Shown: in pieces, positions 48,536-56,173 of the stretch
How positions within the stretch are numbered: the first letter of the stretch is position 1
Layout of the letters: each line of letters starts with the position of its first letter
Origin: Ardenticatenaceae bacterium
GTDB lineage: Bacteria > Chloroflexota > Anaerolineae > Promineifilales > Promineifilaceae
Assembly: GCA_020634455.1 (NCBI GenBank)
Contig: JACKBQ010000002.1
Span: forward strand, 868,001-932,000
Direction: 5' to 3'
Length of the DNA stretch: 64,000 nt
Made by a program: the position numbers and the translations under genes
The notes under the pieces: generated by a model
The model's input: only the letters and a program-made list of their open reading frames with translations
The model's database searches: none
Told to the model about the DNA's origin: nothing

Positions 48536-49933
48536 ATGAACATTATGTCTCCCACTTTTTCCCCTTTTGTTTCCCGTATGAAGGCAGAAGCTTTGCCACA
48601 AATCTTTATAGATACCTTTGCTTATTATTATGAGCAGCTAAAAACTGGCCAAACCGGGCACATCCCTGAGTCGGAAATTAAGCCTGCGACCAATATTCCC
48701 GATGCCGAACAGTTCCCAGAATATTTACAGGAAATTGGTAAGCATTCTTTGGCGAAAACGGCCGTAATCAAACTCAACGGTGGCCTGGGTACCAGCATGG
48801 GGCTGGAAAAAGCCAAATCTTTGTTGCCTGTTAAAGAAGGCTTGACCTTTTTAGACATCATCGCCCGGCAGGCGCAACTTGCCAACGTACCCTTACTGTT
48901 GATGAATAGCTTTTCTACTGAAGACGATTCGCTCGATTTGCTAGAACAATATCCCGACCTGAACCACGATTTGCCCCACAGCTTTTTGCAGCATAAAGAG
49001 CCAAAAATCAGACAAGACAACCTTGCCCCGGTAGAATGGTCCGAAAATCCCGAACTTGAGTGGTGCCCACCAGGGCACGGCGACATCTACGCTGCACTCA
49101 TGACCAGCGGCACTCTGGAAGCGCTGCTAGAAAAAGGGTATGAATACGCTTTTGTTTCTAATGCAGATAACTTAGGCGCAGTGGTGGATTTGGCCATTTT
49201 GGGCTACTTTGTAGATAACGAGGTGCCGTTTATGATGGAAGTGGCTGATCGCACCGAAATGGACAAGAAGGGGGGGCATTTGGCCCAACGGCACGACGGT
49301 CAGCTCATTTTGCGTGAATCTGCGCAGTGTCCAACGGAAGATACGGCCGCTTTTCAAGACATTCAGCGCTACAAATATTTCAACACTAACAACCTTTGGT
49401 TCCACTTGCCCACGCTACATCGGCAGATGCGTGCCCACGACAACCGGCTTGGCTTGCCCATGATACGCAACAGCAAAACGGTGGACCCGCGCGACCCAGA
49501 TTCCACGCCAGTGTATCAATTGGAGACGGCGATGGGCTCGGCCATTGCCGTGTTTAGCGGGGCGCAGGCCATTCGCGTGCCACGCAGCCGCTTTGCTCCC
49601 GTTAAGACCACCGATGACCTGTTGGCAGTGCGTTCCGATGCCTACACGCTCACCGATGATTTTCGCATTGTGGCTGCGAGCGCACGCAAGACCCAAAAGC
49701 TCAACGTTGAGCTGGACGGCCGTTTCTACAAATACGTCAGCGATCTGGATGAACATTTTCCACACGGTGCGCCCTCAATGACAGAAGGCCAGAGCCTGAT
49801 AATCAAAGGCGAATTCTGCTTTGGCAAGGATGTAAAATGCGTAGGCGACGTGCATTTGCGTAACGAAACTGACGTTCTAGTTATCATCCCCGATGGTACT
49901 GTGTTGACTGGCCTGCGTCATTATACTGCCTAG
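48536..49933 (+). CDS. UTP-glucose-1-phosphate uridylyltransferase (UDPGP family)
   Basis: 465 residues from ATG 48536 (AAGGAA upstream). It is the eukaryote-like UDPGP type rather than GalU. The nucleotide-binding motif KLNGGLGTSMGLEKAKSLLP is complete, and PPGHGDIYAALMTSG, FVSNADNLGAVVDLAILGYF and the sugar-phosphate region EVADRTEMDKKGGHLAQ are present. It makes UDP-glucose from glucose 1-phosphate and UTP for glycans. A C-terminal hexapeptide-like stretch (GKDVKCVGDVHLRNETDVLV) probably serves oligomerisation. It is preceded by the TPR gene; no sugar-modifying gene is adjacent. Confidence 0.93.
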   Translation: MNIMSPTFSPFVSRMKAEALPQIFIDTFAYYYEQLKTGQTGHIPESEIKPATNIPDAEQFPEYLQEIGKHSLAKTAVIKLNGGLGTSMGLEKAKSLLPVKEGLTFLDIIARQAQLANVPLLLMNSFSTEDDSLDLLEQYPDLNHDLPHSFLQHKEPKIRQDNLAPVEWSENPELEWCPPGHGDIYAALMTSGTLEALLEKGYEYAFVSNADNLGAVVDLAILGYFVDNEVPFMMEVADRTEMDKKGGHLAQRHDGQLILRESAQCPTEDTAAFQDIQRYKYFNTNNLWFHLPTLHRQMRAHDNRLGLPMIRNSKTVDPRDPDSTPVYQLETAMGSAIAVFSGAQAIRVPRSRFAPVKTTDDLLAVRSDAYTLTDDFRIVAASARKTQKLNVELDGRFYKYVSDLDEHFPHGAPSMTEGQSLIIKGEFCFGKDVKCVGDVHLRNETDVLVIIPDGTVLTGLRHYTA

Positions 49934-49986
49934 CAATTTCACACCATTTGTTGAAGAGACGACACCAACTGTCGTTGACCACCTAA

Positions 49987-50053
49987 AATCCACAGATTGC
50001 ACAGATTTCGCAGGTTAAAGCCAAATCTGTGTAATCTGGGAAATCTGTGGATT
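49987..50053. repeat. AATCCACAGATTGCACAGATT inverted repeat (family B)
   Basis: AATCCACAGATTGCACAGAT on the left pairs with AAATCTGTGTAATCT and AAATCTGTGGATT on the right. The CACAGATT word repeats at 9-10 base steps. Downstream (50133-50154) two palindromes TCGGCCGT and ACGGCCGT stand 6 bases apart. Confidence 0.6.
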
Positions 50054-50217
50054 ATTTTCACAGGAGCCTTTTTTCATTGTAGAGCAAGCGGAATGCATGG
50101 AGGTTATAAAAATCTCTGCATTCTCCGCGATCTCGGCCGTAAAAAAACGGCCGTCCTCACCAATTCTTTGGCAAAAATTCGCGGTGCTCTCTGGCTGGAT
50201 GTGATACAATTGTTTGC

Positions 50218-51606
50218 ATGAGCCAATCTCTTGTGGTTATTGGTGGTGGGTTAGCTGGAACAGAAGCAGCGTGGCAACTAGCCGAACAGGGCATACAGGT
50301 AAAACTGTATGAAATGCGCCCAAAGCGGCCAACGCCGGCTCACGTTACCAATCATCTTGCCGAACTGGTGTGCAGTAATTCCCTCGGCTCCATGCTACCG
50401 CATAAAGCGCCTGGCTTACTAAAGGCGGAACTGCGTGGCTTGGGTTCGATGATTTTGGCTTGCGCGGTAGAAACGGCCGTTCCCGCTGGGACCTCGCTCG
50501 CCGTAGACCGTGATAAATTTGCCGAACGGGTCACCGCAAAAATAGAAGCCCATCCCAATATTGAACTGATTCGTGAAGAACTGACGGCCGTACCCATCGG
50601 CCCCACCATCATCGCTAGCGGCCCACTCACCTCGTCCGCACTCACCGCCAGTATTAGCCAGCTCTCCGGGGAAGATCACCTCTACTTTTACGATGCTGTC
50701 TCTCCCATTGTGGATCATGACACCATTGATTTAAGCATCGCTTTCCGCCAATCCCGCTACGACGACGGCCAGGATGAAGGGGATTACATCAACTGCCCTA
50801 TGACCAAGGATGAGTACGATCGTTTCTGCGATGCGCTGTTGGCAGCTGAAACAATCACCCTCAAGCATTTCGAACAGGAAGATCCCCATTTTTTTGAAGG
50901 CTGTATGCCGGTAGAAGTAATGGCTCAGCGAGGGCGCAAAGCGTTGGCCTTTGGCCCGATGCGGCCTGTTGGGTTGATTGATCCAAGGAGTGGGAAACGG
51001 CCGTATGCCGTCGTGCAATTGCGCCAAGATAATCTCATCGGCTCCCTCTACAACATTGTCGGCTTCCAGACCAACTTGAAGTGGGGTGAACAAAAGCGCG
51101 TGCTGCGTCTCATCCCCGGCCTGGAAAAAGCCGAATTTCTGCGCTATGGCATGATGCACCGTAACACCTACATCAACGCCCCTCATCTGCTTCAACCCAC
51201 CTTGCAATACCGTGGCCGCGCCGACCTTTTCTTTGCCGGGCAAATTATTGGCGTAGAAGGGTACATGGGCAATGCCGCCACTGGCCTGGTGGCCGGACTC
51301 AACGCCGCACGGCTACTCAAGGGCAAAATGCCCGTCATCTTCCCCACCAACACCATGCTGGGAGCGTTGTGCCACTACGTTACCCACGCCAGCATGAAAG
51401 ATTTTCAGCCGATGAAGGCGAATTTTGGTTTGTTTGAGCAGCCTCAACACCAAATGCCCAAAGCAGAGCGATACCGCTGGTACAGCGACCGTGCGCTCAC
51501 CGCCATGCGAAGATTTGCCCGAAACAATGATATTTTGTACGATCGCACCATTGCCGAAGCCAATTTGGCCGAGGAAGTCGTTGTGTTGCCAGGAGAAACC
51601 AGTTGA
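50218..51606 (+). CDS. trmFO: Methylenetetrahydrofolate-tRNA-(uracil-5-)-methyltransferase TrmFO
   Basis: 462 residues. It installs m5U54 (ribothymidine) in the T-loop of tRNA using methylene-THF and FADH2. The FAD-binding start VVIGGGLAGTEAAWQLAEQG is at residues 6-25. The cysteine in LVCSNSLGSMLPHKAPGLLK and the second conserved Cys in YINCPMTKDEYDRFCDAL match the family, as do FVEG-like VEVMAQRGRKALAFGPM and GQIIGVEGYMGNAATG. No Shine-Dalgarno precedes the ATG; TACAAT lies 7 bases upstream, suggesting a leaderless message. Its stop overlaps the TTG start of a histidine kinase. Confidence 0.96.
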   Translation: MSQSLVVIGGGLAGTEAAWQLAEQGIQVKLYEMRPKRPTPAHVTNHLAELVCSNSLGSMLPHKAPGLLKAELRGLGSMILACAVETAVPAGTSLAVDRDKFAERVTAKIEAHPNIELIREELTAVPIGPTIIASGPLTSSALTASISQLSGEDHLYFYDAVSPIVDHDTIDLSIAFRQSRYDDGQDEGDYINCPMTKDEYDRFCDALLAAETITLKHFEQEDPHFFEGCMPVEVMAQRGRKALAFGPMRPVGLIDPRSGKRPYAVVQLRQDNLIGSLYNIVGFQTNLKWGEQKRVLRLIPGLEKAEFLRYGMMHRNTYINAPHLLQPTLQYRGRADLFFAGQIIGVEGYMGNAATGLVAGLNAARLLKGKMPVIFPTNTMLGALCHYVTHASMKDFQPMKANFGLFEQPQHQMPKAERYRWYSDRALTAMRRFARNNDILYDRTIAEANLAEEVVVLPGETS

Positions 51607-52796
51607 CCGAGAATTTGAAGCTGTGGCTGCGCCAACAATCGGCTATGCTGTGTGCCGTCACCCTGAACCGGGCACCCAACTTGCTGGTTGATGAAGACGA
51701 TCTGATAGAGTTTCTGTCAGTATTGGTGAGCAGCGTTGGCTCTTTGCCAGAATTACAGCTTGCTTCCGTGCAATCCTGGGCGCTCATAGCTATTGGGCAT
51801 GATGCCCCGGCGGCGTATGACTGGATGGTTTTGCTGCGTGTGTTGAAGGAGCAAATCGGCCGTAGCCTGGTAGAACAACTCCCCGCAGAAGATGCACTCA
51901 CGGCCTGGCGACTGATTGATGATGTACTCATCTACGCTATCATCGAAGCCACTCAGCTAGCATCCGACATGCAGCGGTCTGAGCTGCTAAACCACATGTC
52001 TCAGCTCCGCAGCCAACAAGAAAAATTCAAGGAAAGTAAAACCAAGTTCATCGCCGTGGCCGCCCATGAGCTAAAAACCCCACTCACCATTTTGGAAGGC
52101 TACACCAATATTCTCAAGGCGGAGACGCAAAACGAACCACAACTGAATATTTACCTGGAAGGGTTAGGCAATGGTTTCCGTCGTATGCACGAAATTATTG
52201 GCGATATGCTGGATGTTTCATTGCTAGATTTGCGCACGGTGGAGCTAAAATACCAGGAAATCAACCTGGAAAAAACGGTGCTTTTGGTGGCGGATAGTGT
52301 AGACCGTTATTACATGACGCGCCGGGTTGATCTGAAAATTGTGCCATTTGAATTTGATAGCAGCACCTTTGGCGACCCGGAAAAGCTGAAAAAAGCGCTC
52401 ACCAAAATCCTCATGAACGGGCTGAAGTACACGCCGGACGGGGGCGAGGTGGTGGTTACTGGCAGCCTGGTGCGGCAGGATGAAGTGACTGATGAGTTAG
52501 CAGGTTTTGTGGATATTCAGATCATGGATACGGGTATTGGCATTGATACGGAAAACCTGGAATCTATTTTTGAGAAGTTTGGCAGTATTGCAGATGCCAG
52601 TCTGCATTCATCTAGTAAAACCAAATTTAAGGGGGGGGGGCCTGGGTTAGGGCTGCCCATCGCGCGGGGCATTGTGGAAGCGCACGGCGGGCGTGTTTGG
52701 GCAGAAAGCCCCGGCTGCGATGAAGAAAATTGCCCTGGCAGCACTTTCCACATTGAGCTGCCTATCTGGTTGGAACCACCTGACTTTCAGGCGTAA
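51603..52796 (+). CDS. Cytoplasmic histidine kinase coupled to trmFO
   Basis: 397 residues starting at TTG 51603, which overlaps the trmFO stop and has AGGAG seven bases before. HisKA phospho-acceptor His155 is in AVAAHELKTPLTILEGYTNI. The N box is LMNGLKYTPDGGEVVV, G1 DTGIGIDTENLESIFEKFG, and the ATP lid GGGPGLGLPIARGIVEAHGG. The first 130 residues are a sensor region without a recognised domain. The ATP lid is encoded by a run of ten G (52631-52640), a slippage-prone tract. No response regulator is adjacent. Coupling to a tRNA modification gene may simply be operon packing. Confidence 0.9.
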   Translation: MTENLKLWLRQQSAMLCAVTLNRAPNLLVDEDDLIEFLSVLVSSVGSLPELQLASVQSWALIAIGHDAPAAYDWMVLLRVLKEQIGRSLVEQLPAEDALTAWRLIDDVLIYAIIEATQLASDMQRSELLNHMSQLRSQQEKFKESKTKFIAVAAHELKTPLTILEGYTNILKAETQNEPQLNIYLEGLGNGFRRMHEIIGDMLDVSLLDLRTVELKYQEINLEKTVLLVADSVDRYYMTRRVDLKIVPFEFDSSTFGDPEKLKKALTKILMNGLKYTPDGGEVVVTGSLVRQDEVTDELAGFVDIQIMDTGIGIDTENLESIFEKFGSIADASLHSSSKTKFKGGGPGLGLPIARGIVEAHGGRVWAESPGCDEENCPGSTFHIELPIWLEPPDFQA

Positions 52797-52832
52797 TTTT
52801 TCCCGACATTATTGGTAAAGGTGAAATACATA

Positions 52833-54428
52833 ATGGACATTTCTGTAGAGATTGTCGTGACGGATGTGGCGGTTTATCCAGACCGAGCGCGTGTTTCCGG
52901 TGTGGGTGAGTGTGAGCTGACAAGTGGACGGCATCGCCTGTTGGTGCCTGGTTTGCCGCTAACGATGGACAGCAATTCAGTGCGGGTGCGTGGGAGTGGC
53001 TCGGCCAAAGTACGGCTGCTGGGTGTGGAGGTGACGCGCCAATTTTTTGAGGAAGCTCCACAGGAAGCGGTCCGCGAGCTGGAAAACCAAATTGAGGAAG
53101 TGCAGGAATCTTTGCGGGCGTTGGAGGATGAGAAGGCGGGTTGGCTGGCGCATGGCGTTTATCTGCATGGGATTCGTCAGGCTACGGCCGAATTTGCCAA
53201 AGGTCTCTCGCGGGGCAAAACGACTGTAGCAGAGCAGCAGCAGGTGATTACTTTTTTGCAGGAACAGGACGCGGCGATGCGTACGGCCGTTCGCCAACTT
53301 GATCAGAAGCAAAAAACAGTGATGAGACGGCTGCAAAAGCTACAGCAAGAGCTGAAGCAAATCAAGAGCAGCAAGCAACCACAGCAGTACCAGGCGCAAA
53401 TCGAAGTTGAAGTTTTGCACGACGGCCGTTTCCAACCCGAAATTAGTTATGTGGTGAACCAGGCTGGGTGGCAGCCGCTGTATGATATTCGGTTGGTGGA
53501 GGAGAACGGCCGTACTTCCCTGGAACTCAACTACCTGGCCCAAATTACCCAGCGAACCGGGCAGGCGTGGGAGCAGGTGAATTTGGCGGTTTCTACGGCG
53601 CGTCCGGCGCTGAACCAGCAATTGCCTGAGATGCACCCCTGGTACATTCGCGAATACCAGCCCCCTGTGCCCCAGCCGCGCCCGATGGTGCGGGCTGCCG
53701 CGCCGATGGCCGCCAAGATGGAGATGATGGTAGCCGATGCCGCGCCAGCGCCAGAGCCGGAGGCTGAAACATTTGCAGCAGAAACGGTGACAGCGACGAT
53801 TGAATCAGAGGGAACGGCCGTTACCTTCAAAGCCCCTGTCCAGATAAACATTCCCAACGACGGTTCCCCCTACAAAACCACCTTGCAGCAAATTCGGCTG
53901 GAGCCAAAATTAGATTACCTCACCATCCCCAAGTACAGCGATGCGGCTTTCCGACGGGCAACCGTAGCGTACACCGAATCTGGCCCACTGCTGCCTGGCA
54001 CTGCCAGCCTGTTTGTGGGCGAGGAGTACATTGGGCAGACGCAAATCAAGTTTACGGCGCAGGGGGACAAGTTGGAACTGCTGCTGGGTGTGGAGGATCG
54101 CATTACGGTGGAACGCAAGCTGGCGCGGCGGGATGTGGATAAAAAGCTACTGCGTGATCAGCGACAGTTGCGTTATGGCTACACCATCGCCGTGAAGAAT
54201 TTGCTCACAACCTCGGCGCAAGTCGTCGTCAAAGATCATATTCCGGTTTCGCGTCATGAGCAGATCAAGGTAAAATTGGATGACGTACGGCCGCAACCCA
54301 CTGAGCAAACTGACCTAAACCTGCTAGAATGGCAGCTAAACTTGGTTAGTGGCGCTGAACAGACCGTGCGCTACGATTACACGGTTGAGCATCCACGCAG
54401 TTTGCAGGTGGTGGGTTTGCTCGACTAA
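52833..54428 (+). CDS. MuiA-like DUF4139 protein (mucoidy-inhibitor family)
   Basis: 531 residues from ATG 52833. The N-terminal beta domain (DUF4140-like: VTDVAVYPDRARVSGVGECE) is followed by a long coiled coil (about 75-185, ELENQIEEVQESLRALEDEK). The C-terminal DUF4139 region holds ISYVVNQAGWQPLYDIRLVE, an Ala/Pro/Met-rich insert (about 290-320) and the conserved YKTTLQQIRLEPKLDYLTIP plus KDHIPVSRHEQIKVKL. There is no signal peptide, which is unexpected for a family often described as envelope-linked. The function is not known in detail. Four ACGGCCGT copies sit in it. It is followed by hflX. Confidence 0.85.
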   Translation: MDISVEIVVTDVAVYPDRARVSGVGECELTSGRHRLLVPGLPLTMDSNSVRVRGSGSAKVRLLGVEVTRQFFEEAPQEAVRELENQIEEVQESLRALEDEKAGWLAHGVYLHGIRQATAEFAKGLSRGKTTVAEQQQVITFLQEQDAAMRTAVRQLDQKQKTVMRRLQKLQQELKQIKSSKQPQQYQAQIEVEVLHDGRFQPEISYVVNQAGWQPLYDIRLVEENGRTSLELNYLAQITQRTGQAWEQVNLAVSTARPALNQQLPEMHPWYIREYQPPVPQPRPMVRAAAPMAAKMEMMVADAAPAPEPEAETFAAETVTATIESEGTAVTFKAPVQINIPNDGSPYKTTLQQIRLEPKLDYLTIPKYSDAAFRRATVAYTESGPLLPGTASLFVGEEYIGQTQIKFTAQGDKLELLLGVEDRITVERKLARRDVDKKLLRDQRQLRYGYTIAVKNLLTTSAQVVVKDHIPVSRHEQIKVKLDDVRPQPTEQTDLNLLEWQLNLVSGAEQTVRYDYTVEHPRSLQVVGLLD

Positions 54429-54451
54429 CTTTTTACGTGAAATAGTTTTCG

Positions 54452-54498
54452 GGAGACTGGAGATTAGAGATTGGAGATTAAGTAAATCTCCAGTCTCC
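54452..54498. repeat. Inverted repeat, GGAGATT word family (C)
   Basis: GGAGACTGGAGATT (54452-54465) pairs perfectly with AATCTCCAGTCTCC (54485-54498). GAGATT occurs three times at 8-10 base steps in the left half, and CTCCAATTTCCCATCTCCAC continues to the right. The right end abuts the hflX ribosome site. Confidence 0.7.
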
Positions 54499-54518
54499 AA
54501 TTTCCCATCTCCACTTTC

Positions 54519-54523
54519 GGAGG
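54519..54523 (+). promoter_or_regulatory. Shine-Dalgarno GGAGG that selects an ATT start for hflX
   Basis: GGAGG at 54519-54523 lies five bases before ATT 54529-54531, an ideal spacing. No ATG, GTG or TTG in the frame is near it, so ATT is the likely initiator. Confidence 0.6.
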
Positions 54524-54528
54524 CAGTT

Positions 54529-55857
54529 ATTTCCCCACAATTTTATGAAACCGCTCAACCTAAAGAACGCGCTTTTTTGGTTGGGGCAGAATTGAAATTT
54601 GGACGGCCGTTACTTCCCGTAGAAGATAGTTTACTGGAGCTGCAACGGCTGGCCGATACCGCTGGCCTCAAAGTGGTCGGGCAAACCATCCAGCGCTTTG
54701 ATCGCCCCGACAGCGCCACTTATATCGGTTCGGGTAAAGTAGAAGAGGTCAAGATTCTCATTGAAGAGCTAAATGCAGGCGTGGTGCTGTTTGACGATGA
54801 GCTGACGCCCCGCCACCAGCGCGAGCTGGAAAAAGCGTTTGGCGAAGACGTGAAGGTGATTGATCGTACCGCGCTCATTTTGGACATTTTTGCCCAGCAC
54901 GCCCAAACGCGCGAAGGCAAGCTGCAAGTTGAATTAGCCCAGCTGGAGTACCGTGTGCCCCGCCTTACCCGCATGTGGACCCATTTGGCCCGACAGGCAG
55001 GCGGTCGTGCTGGTGGCATGGGCGGTGGCGTCGGCTTGCGCGGCCCTGGTGAAACTCAGCTGGAAACTGATCGGCGAGAAATTAATCGGCGCATCTCATA
55101 CATTAAAGAGCAGTTGGAAAGTGTGCGGGCGCACCGTGAGCGGCATCGCGCCAAGCGGCAACAGACGGAGCTGCAAGTGGTGGCTATTGTTGGCTATACC
55201 AATGCGGGCAAATCCACCCTGCTCAACAAGATCAGCGATGCAAATGTGCTTTCTGCCGACATGCTGTTCGCCACGCTGGACCCAACCACGCGCAAGGTGG
55301 ACATGCCTGGCGGACGTGAGTTGCTGTTCACCGACACGGTGGGCTTCATCCAAAAACTACCCACCAACATTGTGGCGGCTTTCCGCGCGACGCTGGAAGA
55401 GATTACGGAGGCGGATTTGTTGTTGCATGTGGTGGACGCGACGCATCCCAATGCGGCGGCGCAAATGGAGTCGGTGGAGGACACGCTGGCGGAGCTGGAG
55501 GTGGATCATCTGCCGACGGTGGTGGCGCTGAACAAGATTGACCAACTGCCTGAAGGAGCAAATCCGCGCGAGATGTTTGATTTGCCCTACCCGGTGGTGC
55601 CGGTTTCGGCCGTTTCTGGTGTGGGTATTCCAGAACTGCTGGTGGCGATTGATGCGGCGATGGTGCGCTATTTGCAGCCGCTGACAGTGATGCTGCCGTA
55701 CAAACGGGGGGATTTGCTCTCGATGATGTATGCGCGTGGCCAGGTGGATGGCGAGGAGCATACGGCCGAAGGGGTGATTGTATACGGCCGTTTGCCCAAG
55801 CGTCTGGTACCTTATTTTGAACCTTACATGAAGGGACAGCAGGTAGCCGATGAATGA
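54529..55857 (+). CDS. hflX: HflX-family ribosome-associated GTPase
   Basis: 442 residues, assuming ATT at 54529 as start; the conserved N-terminus (SPQFYETAQPKERAFLVGAE) begins right after it. HflX binds the 50S subunit and splits stalled ribosomes. The HflX N-domain has ADTAGLKVVGQTIQR, YIGSGKVEEVK and FDDELTPRHQRELEKAFG. A coiled coil follows, then GMGGGVGLRGPGETQLETDR and the G domain: G1 GYTNAGKST, G3 DTVGFIQKLP, G4 NKID, and G5 VSAVSG. Open sequence upstream of the start belongs to the inverted repeat and the previous gene. Its stop overlaps a small membrane-protein gene. Confidence 0.9.
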   Translation: MSPQFYETAQPKERAFLVGAELKFGRPLLPVEDSLLELQRLADTAGLKVVGQTIQRFDRPDSATYIGSGKVEEVKILIEELNAGVVLFDDELTPRHQRELEKAFGEDVKVIDRTALILDIFAQHAQTREGKLQVELAQLEYRVPRLTRMWTHLARQAGGRAGGMGGGVGLRGPGETQLETDRREINRRISYIKEQLESVRAHRERHRAKRQQTELQVVAIVGYTNAGKSTLLNKISDANVLSADMLFATLDPTTRKVDMPGGRELLFTDTVGFIQKLPTNIVAAFRATLEEITEADLLLHVVDATHPNAAAQMESVEDTLAELEVDHLPTVVALNKIDQLPEGANPREMFDLPYPVVPVSAVSGVGIPELLVAIDAAMVRYLQPLTVMLPYKRGDLLSMMYARGQVDGEEHTAEGVIVYGRLPKRLVPYFEPYMKGQQVADE

Positions 55858-56050
55858 TTTTTTAGATAAGTTAAGCGAGTTTTTTAACAAATATCCTGGA
55901 CTGTTGCCGTTAGTGGGGCTGGGTCTGATCATTCTCAATCTGGTTTTGCAGTTTTTCCCTGGCAACTGGTTTGTTGATGGCAATCTTTTGCTGCACGTTG
56001 GCATTATTCTTAGCTTGATTGGGCTGTTGTTGATACGGCCGTTAACCTGA
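55850..56050 (+). CDS. Small two-helix membrane protein (66 aa)
   Basis: 66 residues: a short charged N-terminus (MNDFLDKLSEFFNKYP) and two hydrophobic segments (LLPLVGLGLIILNLVLQFFP and LLLHVGIILSLIGLLLIRPL) joined by GNWFVDGN. ATG 55850 lies inside the hflX stop region (8-base overlap), so it is translationally coupled. The final Arg-Pro-Leu-Thr is encoded by an ACGGCCGT palindrome that leads directly to the stop codon. The family is not recognised. It may be a conserved downstream partner in Chloroflexota; this needs neighbourhood comparison. Confidence 0.7.
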   Translation: MNDFLDKLSEFFNKYPGLLPLVGLGLIILNLVLQFFPGNWFVDGNLLLHVGIILSLIGLLLIRPLT

Positions 56051-56062
56051 ACCAGTAATTAG

Positions 56063-56139
56063 TAAACGGTAATCGGTGAACGGTAATCGGTAAGCCTGAC
56101 TGTTCACCGATGACGGATAACCGATTACCGATTACCGAC
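56063..56139. repeat. Inverted repeat, GGTAATCGGT word family (A5)
   Basis: GTAAACGGTAATCGGTGAAC, then GGTAATCGGTAAG on the left, and CTGTTCACCGATGACGGATA, then ACCGATTACCGATTACCGA on the right. It is the most regular copy of the family and fills the gap between the small membrane gene and the M20 peptidase gene. Confidence 0.72.
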
Positions 56140-56173
56140 ATTTCTCCACCCGTCACACAGTAGGTTGCACCAC

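Noticed and set aside
9439..56139. GGTAATC inverted repeats as Rho-independent terminators
   Set aside because: No T-run follows the stems on either strand, and the arms contain internal repeats that normal terminators lack.
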